Under the pieces are notes generated by a model, which made no database searches, was not told the DNA's origin, and saw nothing but the letters and a program-made list of their open reading frames with translations. From the NCBI RefSeq assembly GCF_025137375.1, contig NZ_CP073720.1, forward strand, positions 10,006,501 to 10,070,500: a stretch of DNA of 64,000 nucleotides. The letters run 5' to 3'. The number at the start of each line of letters is the position of its first letter. Position 1 is the stretch's first letter. The position numbers and the translations under genes were made by a program. Source of the stretch: Dactylosporangium fulvum. GTDB taxonomy: Bacteria > Actinomycetota > Actinomycetes > Mycobacteriales > Micromonosporaceae. Shown in pieces: positions 26,462 through 36,307 of the stretch.

Positions 26462-26596
26462 CTACAGGCTGAGGGCGAAGATGCCCGCCAGGATCACCAG
26501 CACGACCACGATCAGGCCCGTGAAGGAGGCCACCGTGCCGGCGACCAGGGCCGAGCCGATCCGCCGGGAGATGAGCAAGGAAAGTCTGATGGTCAT
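26462..26596 (-). CDS. 44-residue membrane peptide
   Basis: A small protein starting MTIRLSLLISRRIGSALVAG with one hydrophobic helix (TGLIVVVLVILAGIFALSL) at its end. Its ATG overlaps the stop of the response regulator (ATGA), so it is the last gene of the operon and translationally coupled. No family is recognisable. It could modulate the sensor kinase or transporter in the membrane, but this is speculative. It may also be the truncated start of a longer gene cut by the ISL3 scar just downstream. Confidence 0.55.
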   Translation of the reverse strand: MTIRLSLLISRRIGSALVAGTVASFTGLIVVVLVILAGIFALSL

Positions 26597-27246
26597 TTCT
26601 GCGGATGCGTTCGGAGGTAGGCGAGTACTGCGGTGACGCGGCGGTGGCTGCTGTCGTCCGGGAGCAGGTCGAGCTTGGCGAAGATGTTGCTGACGTGCTT
26701 GTGCACGGCGCGTTCGGTCACGTGGAGGCGGGCTGCGATCGTGCCGTTGGTGTGCCCCTCGGCCATGAGGGCGAGGACTTCCCGTTCGCGCGGACTCAGC
26801 TCGTCCAGCCGGCTTGGTCGGCGGTCTGCGACCAGTTGTGAGATGACCAGGGGGTCGACGGCGGTGCCGCCTGCGGCGACGCGGCGCATCGCGTCGAGGA
26901 ACTCGTCGACCCGCGATACCCGGTCTTTGAGCAGGTAGCCGACGCCGCCTCGACCGTCCGCGAGCAGTTCGGCCGCGTAGGCGCGCTCCACGTACTGGGA
27001 AAGCACGAGCACCGGCAGGCCGGGGTGGGTCTGGCGTGCGGCACGTACGGCACGGAGGCCCTCGTCGCCGAAGGTGGGCGGTAGCCGGATGTCGACGAGG
27101 GCGATGTCGGGCCGGTGCTGGTCGACCGCGGCGAGGAACTCGTCGACCCGGTCGACGGCGGCGGCCACCTCGAAGCCGGCGGTGGACAGCAGCAGCCCGA
27201 GTCCTTCCTGTAGCAGCACGTTGTCTTCGGCGATTACGACGCGCAC
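26593..27246 (-). CDS. NarL/LuxR-type response regulator
   Basis: A 217-residue two-domain regulator. The receiver domain (1-125) has the acidic pair in VVIAEDNVLL, the phosphorylation Asp in IALVDIRLPP, Ser in LVLSQYV and Lys in YLLKDRV. The LuxR HTH (about 150-210) reads LSPREREVLALMAEGHTNGT, then RLHVTERAVHKHVSNIF. The GTG at 27246 overlaps the end of the kinase gene by 13 bases. It should regulate the ABC transporter of the same operon in response to the kinase. Confidence 0.9.
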   Translation of the reverse strand: MRVVIAEDNVLLQEGLGLLLSTAGFEVAAAVDRVDEFLAAVDQHRPDIALVDIRLPPTFGDEGLRAVRAARQTHPGLPVLVLSQYVERAYAAELLADGRGGVGYLLKDRVSRVDEFLDAMRRVAAGGTAVDPLVISQLVADRRPSRLDELSPREREVLALMAEGHTNGTIAARLHVTERAVHKHVSNIFAKLDLLPDDSSHRRVTAVLAYLRTHPQK

Positions 27247-28496
27247 GGCAGTTCCACCCGCAGTGTCGTCGGGCCACCTGCGGGACTGTGCAATGTGGTC
27301 CTTCCGTCCAGGGCTGCGGCCCGGTCTGCTACACCGGCGAGGCCCGTGCCGAGAGACGGGTCGGCCCCGCCCCGGCCGTTGTCGGTCACTTCCACCACCA
27401 ACCGGTTGCCGCCTTGGTCGAGGGTCAGCGTGATCTCGGTGGCGCCGCTGTGTTTGACGACGTTGGTCAGCGCCTCGGCCGCGATGAAGTATGCGGCGCT
27501 TTCCACGGCGGCAGGCGGCCGCATCAGTGCTCCGATCGACGCGCGGACCGGCACAGGGGATTCGGCGGCAAGTGTCCGTACCGCCTCGGCCAGTCCCCGG
27601 TCGGCGAGGATCGGGGGGTAGATGCTGCGGACCACCTCGCGGAGCGCGGTCAGGGTCTGTTCGACGCCGGCATGAGCCCGCTCGACGAGTTGGTTGGCGG
27701 TGTCCGGGTCGGTGTCGCGTTGCCGCTGCGCGAGGCCCAACTGGATCGCCACCGCGACAAGGCGGGCCTGGATGCCGTCGTGCAGGTCCCGCTCGATGCG
27801 GCGCAGCTCGGCCGCGTGCGCGTCCAGAGCGGCCGCACGGGTGGTCGAGAGCTGCTCGACCCGCACGGTCAGGCGGTCGCGGGCCGAGGGCGCCAGCAGT
27901 GCCCGGTATGCCTTGGCCTGTGCCGCCGCGAAAACCGGCCCAGCCCAGATCAGTAGTGCTGCCGAGCCGACGGCGATTGGCAGCGACACGGCCAGCGCCC
28001 GCGTCCAGCTGTCGATCGTGACGAAGAAGGCGATCGGGGCGCCGTCCGGCACCCACCACACCAGTGTGACGACGGGTGCGATGATCGCGCACAGCCACAC
28101 GGCCAGGCAGCACAGGGCCAGCGAGGTGCCGGCCATGGCGTGCAGCACAAGCCATAGCAGGTCTCGCCAGGTTGCCGGGTCACGGGCCAGCGTGCGCAGC
28201 TGTGCGAACGAAGAACCGGAGGGCTCGGCGTACCGCTGCGGCACCGCACCCCCCAGCAGTCGTCCCGCCCGGCGCCGCTCGACGGCGGCCAGCAACCGGA
28301 CGACCCGTATCGTTTCTACCAGCAGTGGCACCCCGATCAGTACAAGGCACAAGGCTCCGGCCATCGCAAGGGCCAGCATCGCGCCGGCCGCGGCCACCGC
28401 CGTGACACCGCCGCGCAGCAGGTACGCCGTCGCCTGCCCCGTCCGTCGCATGATTCCATTGTCGTCGACCGGCCCGGAGGTAGCGGTGGCCGTCAT
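27234..28496 (-). CDS. Sensor histidine kinase (HisKA_3 type)
   Basis: A 420-residue kinase. The N-terminal half has about four transmembrane helices in a putative-sensor arrangement (ALAMAGALCLVLIGVPLLVE, LALCCLAVWLCAIIAPVVTL, LPIAVGSAALLIWAGPVFAA). The dimerisation/phosphoacceptor block is ELRRIERDLHDGIQARLVAV, with the His in DLHDG. The ATPase domain has EALTNVVKHS (N-box), VTDNGRGG and GTGLAGVADRAAAL. The ATG at 28496 overlaps the permease stop (ATGA). It pairs with the LuxR-type regulator downstream. Confidence 0.9.
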   Translation of the reverse strand: MTATATSGPVDDNGIMRRTGQATAYLLRGGVTAVAAAGAMLALAMAGALCLVLIGVPLLVETIRVVRLLAAVERRRAGRLLGGAVPQRYAEPSGSSFAQLRTLARDPATWRDLLWLVLHAMAGTSLALCCLAVWLCAIIAPVVTLVWWVPDGAPIAFFVTIDSWTRALAVSLPIAVGSAALLIWAGPVFAAAQAKAYRALLAPSARDRLTVRVEQLSTTRAAALDAHAAELRRIERDLHDGIQARLVAVAIQLGLAQRQRDTDPDTANQLVERAHAGVEQTLTALREVVRSIYPPILADRGLAEAVRTLAAESPVPVRASIGALMRPPAAVESAAYFIAAEALTNVVKHSGATEITLTLDQGGNRLVVEVTDNGRGGADPSLGTGLAGVADRAAALDGRTTLHSPAGGPTTLRVELPCAS

Positions 28497-30427
28497 TCCC
28501 GGCTGCCGGCGAAGGTCACGGCGGGCTGTCGGGTGGCCGCCAGGGTCGTGAGGATGCTGGTCACCCCGACGACCAGGGCCGTGCCGGCGAAGAGGGCGGC
28601 GAACAGCAGCCACGGAACGCTGATCACGGCGGTACCGACGATGTCGGAGACGGCGACGCTGACACCGGTCACGGTGCCGGCTGCGGCCAGCCCGCCGAGC
28701 ACGAGCCCCACGACGACGACGGCCAGCGATTCCCACAGCGCAGCGCGGACGACCTGGCGGCGGGTCAGGCCGGTCAGCCGGGCGGTGGCGAACTCGGCGG
28801 TGCGGTCGGCGGCGGCGATCACGACCGCGTTGACCATCGCGATCACGGTGTACAGGACGGCCATCCCGAGCAGCGCGACCATCACCTTGAGGCTGTTTTG
28901 TTGCTGCTCGTCGGCGTCGTCCCGGACAAAGTCGGCCACCGTGGACACGCGGCCGAGCCCGGCCGCCCGGATACGGTCGGCGACCGCGGCCGGGTCGACG
29001 CCGACATCGACACGCACCATGTACCGCCGCTCCACGTCACCGACCGGTACCACGCCATCCGGCAGCAGAAAGTCCGGCCCGGCAACACGGAGCGGGATCA
29101 TGGCGACGATTCGTAGGTCCCGTGGTGTGTCGTCGATGTGCACGCGCAGCGTGTCGCCGACCCGCCAGTGCTGTTCCGGCGCGTAGCCGCTGCTCACCGC
29201 GACCGTGTCTCCCCGGAGGGCGTCCAGGCTGCCGGCTTCCAGCGGTAGGCGGTGCGTGAGCTGGTACGTGCCCGGGTCGATGGCGACGCCGTCCACGGCC
29301 TCGAGTTCCGGCTGCGCGTCCGGATGTCTCATCTCGATCTGGAACGTCACGGGGATCTGGGCGGAGGCTGTACCCACGCCGTCCACCGCGGCCAGTTCCG
29401 TGCCGATCGACCGGTTGGTGGTGACGACCAGGTCTCCGGTAAGCGTCCGTAGCGCTTCCTCACGGCTGCCCGCGGCGACCGCGCCGAGGGTCCCGCCGAT
29501 GCCGACAACCAGACCGACAAGTACCAGGATCGGCGCGGCCGTCGCAGCGCTGCGGCGCACCCCGTCACGCAGGTTCGCATGGGCCAGGTCACCCAGCGGT
29601 GCCCGCCCCGCCGACAACCGGACCAGCACGCCCAGCAACCCGCCGACCAGGGGGACGACCAGGGGCGACAGGGCGCTGAACGCGATGACCAGCACGATGC
29701 AGACCAGCAGTGACAGGGCCAGCGCGGCCTCTCCGCCCACGGCCGGAGCGAGCGTGATCAGCGCGATACCCCCGGCCAGGCAGAACAAGCCCCATATCCA
29801 CCGCGGCCAGGTCATCACCGTGGCCGCCCTGCCGGTCCCGCGGAGGGCATCCAGCGCGCGCACCCGCGAGGCCCGCCGCGACGCGCCGAGCACGCCCAGG
29901 ACAGCGACTCCCACGCCGGTGCCCGCCGCGAAAGGCAGGACCCACAACCCCCACCCGACCGTGAATCCCGCCGGTACGAAGCCCAACCGGGTCAGCGTCC
30001 ACACCTCCAACCGCAGCACCGGAAGGCCCACCACGACGCCCGCGGCCGTGCCTAGGAGGCCCAGCACCAGCGCCTCGCCGAGCAGCAGGCGGCGTATCTG
30101 CCGCCGGCTGGCCCCGGTCAGCCGCAGCAGCGCCAACTCCCGGCGGCGCTGGGCCACTGTGAAGGCGAAGGTGGAACTGACGATGAAGACGGCGATGAAG
30201 AAGCACAGCGCCACTATCATGCCGAGCAACCCGGCCGCGGTGTCGTAGCCCTCGCGCAGCGCCTGCTCCTCGGGCGCGGGAAGTCCCGCGGGTATCGACG
30301 GGTCACCGGCCGCGACGAGCGCGAGCAGCGAGGACTGCACCAGTGCGACGCCGAAGCATACGGTGATCATCGCCCCGACGAACAACTGCCAGCGGTCGCG
30401 GAACGTGCTCCACGACATCCAGATCAC
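28493..30427 (-). CDS. MacB/FtsX-type ABC transporter permease
   Basis: A 644-residue permease with a duplicated FtsX arrangement. One transmembrane helix lies near residues 16-36, then a core (FTVAQRRRELALLRLTGASR) with three helices, several central helices, an extracytoplasmic domain at about 350-470, and a second FtsX core (AEFATARLTGLTRRQVVRAA). This is the typical long permease of actinomycete antibiotic-peptide or lipoprotein-type transporters. The GTG start at 30427 overlaps the ATPase stop (GTGA). Substrate unknown. Confidence 0.85.
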   Translation of the reverse strand: MIWMSWSTFRDRWQLFVGAMITVCFGVALVQSSLLALVAAGDPSIPAGLPAPEEQALREGYDTAAGLLGMIVALCFFIAVFIVSSTFAFTVAQRRRELALLRLTGASRRQIRRLLLGEALVLGLLGTAAGVVVGLPVLRLEVWTLTRLGFVPAGFTVGWGLWVLPFAAGTGVGVAVLGVLGASRRASRVRALDALRGTGRAATVMTWPRWIWGLFCLAGGIALITLAPAVGGEAALALSLLVCIVLVIAFSALSPLVVPLVGGLLGVLVRLSAGRAPLGDLAHANLRDGVRRSAATAAPILVLVGLVVGIGGTLGAVAAGSREEALRTLTGDLVVTTNRSIGTELAAVDGVGTASAQIPVTFQIEMRHPDAQPELEAVDGVAIDPGTYQLTHRLPLEAGSLDALRGDTVAVSSGYAPEQHWRVGDTLRVHIDDTPRDLRIVAMIPLRVAGPDFLLPDGVVPVGDVERRYMVRVDVGVDPAAVADRIRAAGLGRVSTVADFVRDDADEQQQNSLKVMVALLGMAVLYTVIAMVNAVVIAAADRTAEFATARLTGLTRRQVVRAALWESLAVVVVGLVLGGLAAAGTVTGVSVAVSDIVGTAVISVPWLLFAALFAGTALVVGVTSILTTLAATRQPAVTFAGSRE

Positions 30428-31161
30428 GACGCCCCCTCCCAATGCGCGAGCTTGTCGGCGACGGCACGGGTGGTCGGGGCGTCGAGCCGGTCCACCACCC
30501 GTCCGTCGGACAGGAACAGCACTCGGTCGGCCGCCGCCGCAGTGGCCGGATCGTGGGTGACCATCACGATCGTCTGCCCGGCACCATCCACCATGGACCT
30601 CAGCAGCCCCAGCACGGTACGCGCGGACCGAGTGTCCAACGCACCGGTGGGCTCGTCGGCGAAGAGCACGGCCGGCCGGGTCACCATCGCGCGCGCGATG
30701 GCCACCCGTTGCTGCTGTCCACCGGACAGTTCCCGGGGTCGGTGCCGCACCCGGTCCGCCAGCCCCACCTCCGCCAGCACCGCACGGACCTGCGCGCGGG
30801 AGGGTCGTTCCCCGGCCAGGCGCAACGGCATCGCCACGTTCTGCTCGGCGGTGAGCGACCCGATCAGGTTGAAACTCTGGAAAACGAACCCGATGACAGT
30901 GCGCCGCAGCCGGGTCAGCTCCTGCTCGCCTGCCCTGGTGATGTCCTGCCCGGCGACCAGCACCTGACCGTCGGTGACCTGTTCCAGGCCGGCGGCGCAA
31001 TGCAACAGGGTGGACTTACCGGAGCCGGACGGTCCCATCACCGCCGTCCACGAGCTCGCGGGAAAGGCGATGCTGACCCCGTCAAGCGCCCGCACCGCGG
31101 TGTGCCCGGATCCGTAGACCCGGGACACAGCGCGCACCTCCACAGCCGATTCGGTAGCCAT
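30424..31161 (-). CDS. MacB/LolD-type ABC transporter ATPase
   Basis: A 245-residue cytoplasmic ATPase. Walker A is GPSGSGKST, the Q-loop is VFQSFNLIGSLTAEQNV, the signature is LSGGQQQRVAIARAM, Walker B is VLFADEPTGALD and the H-loop is MVTHD. First gene of a five-gene overlapping operon (ATPase, permease, kinase, regulator, small peptide). The TCS downstream suggests induction by a compound that the transporter removes. Confidence 0.92.
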   Translation of the reverse strand: MATESAVEVRAVSRVYGSGHTAVRALDGVSIAFPASSWTAVMGPSGSGKSTLLHCAAGLEQVTDGQVLVAGQDITRAGEQELTRLRRTVIGFVFQSFNLIGSLTAEQNVAMPLRLAGERPSRAQVRAVLAEVGLADRVRHRPRELSGGQQQRVAIARAMVTRPAVLFADEPTGALDTRSARTVLGLLRSMVDGAGQTIVMVTHDPATAAAADRVLFLSDGRVVDRLDAPTTRAVADKLAHWEGAS

Positions 31162-31198
31162 GACACCGAGTCCAGCGCGAAAAGTTGCCAGTCACAGT

Positions 31199-31214
31199 GA
31201 CACCTGCCGGTGTC
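31199..31214. promoter_or_regulatory. Inverted repeat in divergent promoter region
   Basis: GACACC-TGCC-GGTGTC lies in the 276-bp gap between the ATPase start and the CPBP protease gene. It is suitable as a dimer-binding site, for example for the LuxR-type regulator. Nothing else firm is seen in this gap. Confidence 0.4.
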
Positions 31215-31437
31215 CTGTGGTGTAGCTGGCACCACCCCGCTTCCGGATGACCGCGACACTGCGCAGGCCTCCGGTGCGCTTCTACCGTCAAGTCCGCGTC
31301 GAGCGTCATCGGACGGCGACAACGACCTATCGGTGGCGGACGGCCCGGGGCGTGGCGACCCTCACGCCGGCACCCAGCCGGCGTCCATTGCAGCTGGCGA
31401 ATTCATCCGACAAGACACCTCATGATCGGCGGACCGA

Positions 31438-32289
31438 ATGACCATCATGATCGATGCACAAGCGGCGAGCCTCGGGGATCGCCTGAGAAAGCGAGGCCTG
31501 ACGGCCTTCCTGCTGATCTCGTTCGGCATCGCCTGGGGCTGGGAGGCGGTGGCCCACATGGTGCTCGGCTGGTCGCTGGTCAACCCGCTGGTGCAGGCGC
31601 CGGCCGCGTTCGCGCCGGCGATCGCGGCGCTGGTGGTCCGGCGCTGGGTCACCCGGGAAGGTTTCACGGACGCCGGCTCACGCCTGCGGCTGCGCGCCGC
31701 CTGGCCGTACTACCTGCTGGCGTGGCTGGGCCCGCTCGGCGTCGTCGCCGCAGTGGTTGGCCTCGCCGCGGCGACCGGGCAATGGACGCCTTCCGGCCGC
31801 GCGGTAGCGGACCTGGTTCCGGGCGTACCCGTCTGGGCGGTGCCGCTGCTGCTCTGCGTGCTCGCCCTGATCGCCACCGTCGTCTTCTGGGGCGAAGAGT
31901 TCGGCTGGACCGGCTATCTGCTGCTGCGCATCTGCCCAGGCCGTCCACGCCGCGCCGGACTGGTAGCCGGCCTGATCGCGGCGGTCTGGCACTACCCGCT
32001 GGCATTTCTCGGCTACGTCGAATACCGGCATCTGGCCATGGGCCTGATCGGCTGGACGGCGTGGATCATGTGCCAGGAGATCATCCTGGCCTGGCTGCGG
32101 GCCCGCAGCCGCAGCATCTGGCCGGCCAGCCTGGCGCATGCCGGTAACAATCTGGTGCTGGCCCCGCTGACCACCGCGCTGCTGCTCGGCCCAGGCGGCT
32201 TCGGCGAGGACGCCATACAGCTGCTGGTTGTGCTGGTGCTGGTAGCCGTCGCGGCCGGGCCGTTCCTGCGAACCGGCCGGGAACAATGA
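31438..32289 (+). CDS. CPBP-family intramembrane protease
   Basis: A 283-residue polytopic membrane protein with about seven or eight helices. The CPBP/Abi motifs are present: WGEEFGWTGYLL (motif 1, Glu pair), AVWHYPLAFLG (motif 2, His) and SLAHAGNNLVLAP (motif 3, His and Asn). Such proteins cleave prenylated or membrane substrates or assist bacteriocin immunity and processing. The gene is divergent from the ABC/TCS operon. The start is the ATG at 31438; a second in-frame ATG lies nine bases on. No strong ribosome-binding site is visible. Confidence 0.85.
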   Translation: MTIMIDAQAASLGDRLRKRGLTAFLLISFGIAWGWEAVAHMVLGWSLVNPLVQAPAAFAPAIAALVVRRWVTREGFTDAGSRLRLRAAWPYYLLAWLGPLGVVAAVVGLAAATGQWTPSGRAVADLVPGVPVWAVPLLLCVLALIATVVFWGEEFGWTGYLLLRICPGRPRRAGLVAGLIAAVWHYPLAFLGYVEYRHLAMGLIGWTAWIMCQEIILAWLRARSRSIWPASLAHAGNNLVLAPLTTALLLGPGGFGEDAIQLLVVLVLVAVAAGPFLRTGREQ

Positions 32290-32351
32290 GTCGAAGTCTC
32301 CTCGACGAGCATGGCCGAAGCCCTCCGGCTCGTCACCGCCAGCGACCGGGC

Positions 32352-32612
32352 TCACGTGCACGGATCTGCCGCCGATCGTGCACGTCGACAAGCCCATGCC
32401 CAAGCGGCCGGCTTCGCTGTGATCGCGGCAGCATCTGCGCCCCGGTGGAGGTGATCGCGAGCATGCCGCTGGAAGCCTGCACGCTCGTCGGCTGCGCGAG
32501 CGCAGTGCGCGCCGTAGTAGAAGCGTCCCGAGACCTCGGCGCCGTGGCCAACGATCCTGCAGCCGCAGTTCCCGCATACCGGCGCCAACTGGTGGATCGC
32601 GCACTCGAAGGA
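32352..32612 (-). pseudogene. Zinc-ribbon tail joined to transposase
   Basis: The minus-strand reading continues in frame from the transposase relic into HQLAPVCGNCGCRIVGHGAE and FYYGAHCARAADERAG. The CxxCxC...HC pattern is that of a small zinc-ribbon protein common in actinomycetes. Its own start has been lost at the junction near 32612. Beyond the ribbon the sequence is not recognisable and may be out of frame. It is a chimera by truncation, not a designed fusion. Confidence 0.5.
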
Positions 32613-33464
32613 GTCGAGGGTGTGTACAGCACCGCCGCTGTCGGGGTCGACGGCGATGTGGCCTTTGTAGCCGTCGAAGCCGCGGTGGCTGGTCTTGTGC
32701 CCGCGCCGGGCCTCGGGGTCGACGGTGGAGGTGACCCGGTCCGGAGCGACCTTGTGGGCGATGCGCAGCACCCCGTCGGTGCCGGTTTCGAGATCCTGAC
32801 CGAGGACCGTCGCGAGGAGTCGCATGGCCTGAGTAACCGGTTCGGGCAGGTCCTCGGCCCTCTCCAGGGCGGTCAGCAGCGCATGACCGTCTCGGGCGCG
32901 GGAATCAATCAACGCCTCGCGGGCGGATGTGTCGTCCCAGTCCAGCACCGGCCTGGCCGGGCTGGTGTAGTCGTCGCCGCGGTCCAGCCCTGTCAGGACC
33001 GCCCGCAGCGACTCGGCCAGACCGGGCCGTGCGGTAGCGGCGGTGAGCAGGCCGCGGATCGCCGAACGGATCAGGGTGATCGTGTCCATCGTGGCGACCG
33101 CGTCGTACAAGGGTGTGGAATCCAGGACCCGGCGCCGGCCGATCAGCCCGGCCGTGCGGGCGGCGGTCAACGCCACCTCGAAGATTCGGTCCGGGCGGTC
33201 CGAACGGCGTAGCCGCTCCCGCATATCGACCAGCACGGTGTGGGCGAACCCGGCCCGGCCGGTACCGTCCCAGCCACCCACCCCGGCGGCGTAACGCCAG
33301 CGGGCGTCGAACGTGAACCGGTCGGTGAACATCCCGTCCGGGAACAGCGTCTCGCGGTGCTCGTGCAGGAACACGAAGATCGAACTGCTCGGAAGGGTCT
33401 CACCGCAGAACCGGGTGACCGGGTCCAGCAGGTCCAACTGCTGTGACGCCCTGCCTAACGCCAT
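32613..33464 (-). pseudogene. IS1182-family transposase relic
   Basis: Recognisable IS1182 blocks are SIFVFLHEHRETLFPDGMF, RFTFDARWRYAAG, RRVLDSTPLYDAVATMDT, LDWDDTSAREALIDSRARDG and RRGHKTSHRGFDGYKGHIAV. Between FPDGMFTD and RFTFDARW about 30 residues are missing (the SVPP...VLQ...GLSDREAV region), and everything after AVDPDSGGA is replaced by unrelated sequence. It therefore has an internal deletion and a lost C-terminus, so it is inactive. The original start at 33464 seems intact. Confidence 0.75.
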
Positions 33465-33492
33465 CCCGCCAAACTACCTGAAATAGATCTGA

Positions 33493-33526
33493 GACGATGG
33501 CCAGCACGCCAGTGGTGGCCATCGTC
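33493..33526. terminator. Inverted repeat, possible terminator
   Basis: An 11-bp perfect repeat (arms GACGATGGCCA and its complement) with a 12-nt loop between the transposase relic and the end of the ABC-2 permease gene. It may terminate the minus-strand GntR/ABC operon or mark the end of the insertion sequence. Confidence 0.5.
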
Positions 33527-33584
33527 AACACCATTCACCTAGGCCGGCCTGGCTCGCAACGTCCTCGTCGCGAGGTGGCGTTGG

Positions 33585-34517
33585 TCAAGCCGCGTCGGCC
33601 ACCCGGCGCCGGACGCCGGACGCCAGTCCGGCGGAGATGACCAGCAGCAGGCCGGCCTCAACGAGCTGAAACCAGACATAGCGGTCAGCGGGCTGGTAGA
33701 CTATGCGCTGACGCAGCCCAAGTCGGGTCACACAGTCCGGTGTCGGATAGGTGTTCGCTGGGTCGGCGCAGCGCGCACCGGCCGCCGCGGAGCCCAGCTC
33801 ATGTCCGCTTGAGTCCAGATAGGACAAGCCGTATATCCAGCCGACGTCGGCGGCTTCAGGCGACGGGTCGCCAACCATCTGCTCGGCACCGACGACCTGG
33901 GCGACCGGTGGGATCAAGTGCGGGCGCAGCGCCACTAGACCGGCGAAGGCCAGCGCTAGGGCCACAATCGTCGCTGCCACCGCCGGCATCAGGCGGCGCA
34001 GGAACCCGCCCAGCGCCACGCCGGCGAGCAGGGCGAACACCCACGTCGCGACCGGGACGAGCCCGGCCTGGCTGAACAGGACGGCGTCGCCGAATGGGCG
34101 GCCTGACAGCGAGTCGAACCGCCCACTCGACCAGGTCACGGTGCCGCCGACCACGAGACCCAGCGCGGCCGCGACCGCCGCGAGCACGCCCAGTTTCGCG
34201 GCCAGCCAGCGCCGGCGGCTGACCGACTGGGTGAAGGCCAGCCGGATCGTGCCCTGCTCGACCTCGCGAGCCAACAGCGGCGTGCCCCAGAACACCCCTA
34301 CCGCGAGAGGCAGGAGGTTTCCGGCGAGGACGAGGTCCCTCCAACTGGAGGTGATCTCATTGATTTCGGTGCAGTCGCCGGTCGGGCCGGTGAGGCACAC
34401 CTCGACGGCGGCCGGCGCGGCACGGGCCAGCCACAGCAGATATCCGCAGTAGGCGGCCACGACAGCGGCGACGGCGAGGAACTGCCAGCGGTGCTGGCGC
34501 CAGACGAGCCAGAGCAT
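33585..34517 (-). CDS. ABC-2 type transporter permease
   Basis: A 310-residue membrane protein with about six helices (AVAAVVAAYCGYLLWLA near the start, LVEAGLLLVISAGLASGV near the end). The motif LAREVEQGTIRLAFTQSVSR, with GVFWGTPLLA before it, is characteristic of ABC-2 permeases that work with YtrB-type ATPases. The ATG at 34517 follows AGGAG. Third gene of a GntR-ATPase-permease operon. Substrate unknown; such units respond to cell-envelope stress in other bacteria. Confidence 0.85.
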   Translation of the reverse strand: MLWLVWRQHRWQFLAVAAVVAAYCGYLLWLARAAPAAVEVCLTGPTGDCTEINEITSSWRDLVLAGNLLPLAVGVFWGTPLLAREVEQGTIRLAFTQSVSRRRWLAAKLGVLAAVAAALGLVVGGTVTWSSGRFDSLSGRPFGDAVLFSQAGLVPVATWVFALLAGVALGGFLRRLMPAVAATIVALALAFAGLVALRPHLIPPVAQVVGAEQMVGDPSPEAADVGWIYGLSYLDSSGHELGSAAAGARCADPANTYPTPDCVTRLGLRQRIVYQPADRYVWFQLVEAGLLLVISAGLASGVRRRVADAA

Positions 34518-34536
34518 CAAGGTCTCCTGTGGACGG

Positions 34537-35423
<887 letters not shown>

Positions 35424-35427
<4 letters not shown>

Positions 35428-35816
35428 GCCACGCCCTCCTGCTCCGCGTCGCGGCGCGCGGCCTCGAACAGCGCATCGACGTCTTCCCAGTCGAGCCCGG
35501 CCGCCCGCGCCGCGCGCAGCCAACCGTCGAGCTGGCGGCCCAGCCGGACCCGGTCGGCGGCACGGACCCGGCCGAGCGTGCGCAGCACGAAGGTGCCTTC
35601 GCCGGGCCGGGCCGCGACCAGCCCCTCGCGCTCCAGCTCGCGATAGGCCTTGAGCACCGTATTGGGGTTGATGGCCAGCGCGGCAACCACCTCGGCGGCC
35701 GTCGGCAGCCGGTCGCCCGGCCGTAGCTGACCCAGCCGCAGCGCGTGTTTGACCTGGTTGACGAGCTGAAGGTAAGTCGGCACGCCGGACCGCGGGGCTA
35801 GCTGGAAGCCGATCAT
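35424..35816 (-). CDS. YtrA-type GntR regulator
   Basis: A 130-residue short GntR regulator. The winged HTH (about 10-75) reads GVPTYLQLVNQVKHALRLGQ, LPTAAEVVAALAINPNTVLK and AYRELEREGLVAARPGEGTF. The C-terminal 50 residues form the short helical dimer domain of the YtrA subfamily rather than a ligand domain. I chose ATG 35816, preceded by GGTGGT; a GTG at 35831 would run into the operator palindrome. First gene of the operon with an ABC exporter, probably autorepressing. Confidence 0.88.
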
Positions 35817-35826
35817 TTCACCACCA

Positions 35827-35875
35827 TCCACTAAGTAGTTAGTGGAATAGTGGAATAATGATCGCCGGATGTCAA
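35827..35875 (-). promoter_or_regulatory. Promoter and operator of the GntR/ABC operon
   Basis: A perfect 20-bp palindrome (half-site TCCACTAA, 35827-35846) lies just before the GntR start. Immediately upstream is a -35 TTGACA (35875-35870) with a weak -10 CACTAT 17 bases away. The palindrome would cover the transcription start, as expected for a repressor. An additional half-site-like AGTGGAATA lies beside it. Confidence 0.65.
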
Positions 35876-35879
35876 CCAG

Positions 35880-36307
35880 GACGCTGCGCAGTCAACCGAC
35901 AATGCCGCTGGCTTTGCGGAGATCTACTCCGTAGAAAAATCGAGCCCGTTGAAGCCGTGGTGAATGCGCGTCTCATGTCGAACCGGGCCGACTGCGCGGC
36001 AAGCACGGTCAGTCCCTGACCAGGTGCGCCAGCCGGCTGGCAACGAGTTAGCCGCGGGCCTGACTGGCCAAGCCCAGCAGCCGTCAATCAACACCTCGCC
36101 GACCAGTCGCCGTCACGATCCGCACCGGCGAAGGTCCGCACCGGTCGCCGCGTCGCGGCCGGGTTCGATCGGTCAGGTCGCCTGTGCGGTGACCCACCCG
36201 CGGCAGCGACAGCCAGTCCGGCAGCCGTGGACGACATCTCACGCGCCTGAGCCTGAGCATTGAGTTGATGGGAAGGCGCTGCGCGGTGAGGGTCAGGCGT
36301 TGGGGCG
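35880..36307. other. Intergenic, no gene seen
   Basis: About 430 bases between the GntR promoter and the end of the MarR gene. No recognisable product on either strand and no clear hairpin. Confidence 0.4.
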
